This document shows positions 62,965 to 64,000 of a DNA stretch of 64,000 nucleotides, piece after piece (position 1 is the stretch's first letter; every line of letters begins with the position of its first letter). The notes under the pieces were generated by a model. It was not told where the DNA came from. It saw only the letters and a list, made by a program, of their open reading frames with translations, and did not search any database. Source of the stretch: Maniola hyperantus (lineage: Eukaryota > Arthropoda > Insecta > Lepidoptera > Nymphalidae); the NCBI RefSeq assembly GCF_902806685.2, contig NC_048550.1:12319383-12383382 (forward strand). The letters run 5' to 3'. Position numbers and translations under genes: made by a program.

Positions 62965-63140
62965 TACCGCGGTTGTTTGACAGCTACAATGTCACGATCG
63001 CAATCATCTCTGATTGGGTAATGCTCGCTCACTATTGGCCACAATGCATTGTTGCAACAAGAATCGTACAAATTCAGCCAATCAGAACAATTGAGTTTGT
63101 AATAATGATTGATGCAGGTTTTAGACAATCGCCCTACAGG
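62965..63140. repeat. Family J repeat
   Basis: 'ccgcggttgtttgacagcta' to 'gcaggttttagacaatcgcc', reverse copy of 16060-16236. Confidence 0.75.
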
Positions 63141-63412
63141 TCTTAACTACAATAAAATTAAATAATTCTATGACAACTAGCTGTCCTGGCGAACTTCGTT
63201 CTGCCTAACAGTCGATTCAAATTTTTTAATTTTTCTTTCCGTAAGAACCATCCTCGTACTTCAAGGAATATTATGAAAAAAGAATTAGCGAAATCAGTTC
63301 AGCTGTTCTCGAGATTTGCAATGACCAACACATTTAGTGATTCATTTTTATACTATAGAGATGATTACAATGACTTCTTGTACAGTCTCCTTTAACTTGA
63401 AATATATTATTT

Positions 63413-63843
63413 TTAGGGTTCCGTACCTCAAAAGGAAAAACGGAACCCTTATAGGATCACTTTGTTGTCTGTCTGTCTGTCTGTCTGTCAAGAAACCTAC
63501 AGGGTACTTCCCGTTGACCTAGAATCATGAAATTTGGCAGGTAGGTAGATCTTATAGCTGACATTTGGGGAAAATCTGAAAACCGTGAATTTAGGGTTAG
63601 ATCACACAAAAAAAATTAAATTGTGGTCATGAACTAATAATTAGTATTTTCAACTTTCGAAGTGAGTGACTATATCAAGTGGGGTATCATATGAAAGGTC
63701 TTCACCTGTACATTCTAAAACAGATTTTTATTTATTTTTATGTATCATAGTTTTTGAATTATCGTGCAAAATGTCGAAAAAATACGAGTAGTACGGAACC
63801 GTCATTGCGCGAGCCTGACTCGCACTTGGCCGGTTTTTTTTAT
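63413..63843 (+). repeat. Family C repeat, full length
   Basis: 'agggttccgtacctcaaaag' to 'gactcgcacttggccggttt', with (TGTC)n; one of the best-preserved copies. Confidence 0.85.
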
Positions 63844-64000
63844 AATGTCCTTTTAAAACTGGATTGCAGATCAAGTCTTGATTTCTTATTATCAAAATTA
63901 TACAGATAAGTATGGGAGTGATAATAAATGATAAATTCTAATGAATGAGATAAGGCAAAAAGAAAATGATCAAATGAATATTTGATTACAATTTACAATA

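Larger units (their letters stand above)
59731..64000. other. Upstream of PEX14: repeats, missing first exon not located
   Basis: I looked on the minus strand for a short exon encoding an N-terminus that leads into Val-Thr-Thr-Ala-Ile-Lys and found no convincing candidate; it may lie beyond 64000. Confidence 0.5.

Overview
The window looks like nuclear DNA from a moth or butterfly (Lepidoptera). Protein-coding exons are short, AT-rich introns are long, and splice sites are GT..AG. Most non-coding DNA is short mobile-element copies, including families I recognise as lepidopteran: the 'cgcgacttcgtccgcg' non-autonomous repeats, GACTCGCACTTGGCCGG repeats, mariner- and Harbinger-like MITEs, tRNA-derived SINEs, and RTE and CR1/Jockey-like LINE tails. 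Assignments rest on reading the sequence and recalled family motifs; no database search was possible.

Layout. (1) 1-4780: repeats only. (2) 4774-17262, minus strand: a seven-exon core-1 beta-1,3-galactosyltransferase gene (C1GalT1, T-synthase). Its terminal exon has been amplified into 25 tandem units of 118/119 bp (4781-7733) and its penultimate exon into a 162-bp ladder (8207-9110). Exon 5 carries an extra base that breaks the frame. (3) 17263-24409: no gene recognised, many MITEs. (4) 24410-29035: an intact Ty3/gypsy-type LTR retrotransposon with identical 228-bp LTRs, a tRNA-Ser primer site, and gag and pol in one frame separated by a single TGA followed by CTAG. (5) 29740-47958, plus strand: two tandem paralogous genes of six exons each, both encoding a signal peptide, a cysteine-containing ectodomain, one membrane span and a cytoplasmic SEFIR domain (IL-17-receptor type). 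Two decayed fragments of the SEFIR exon follow (48064-48800). (6) 48800-57430: repeats only. (7) 57431-59730, minus strand: the three 3' exons of PEX14, the peroxisomal docking protein; its first exon was not found. (8) 59731-64000: repeats only.

How they relate. C1GalT1 builds the core-1 O-glycan in the Golgi, PEX14 acts in peroxisomal import, and the SEFIR proteins look like cytokine-type receptors. I see no reason to treat them as one pathway. The three observations most worth follow-up are the tandem SEFIR receptor pair with its decaying third and fourth copies, the independent amplification of two exons of one glycosyltransferase gene, and the apparent stop-codon readthrough design of a recently inserted retrotransposon.
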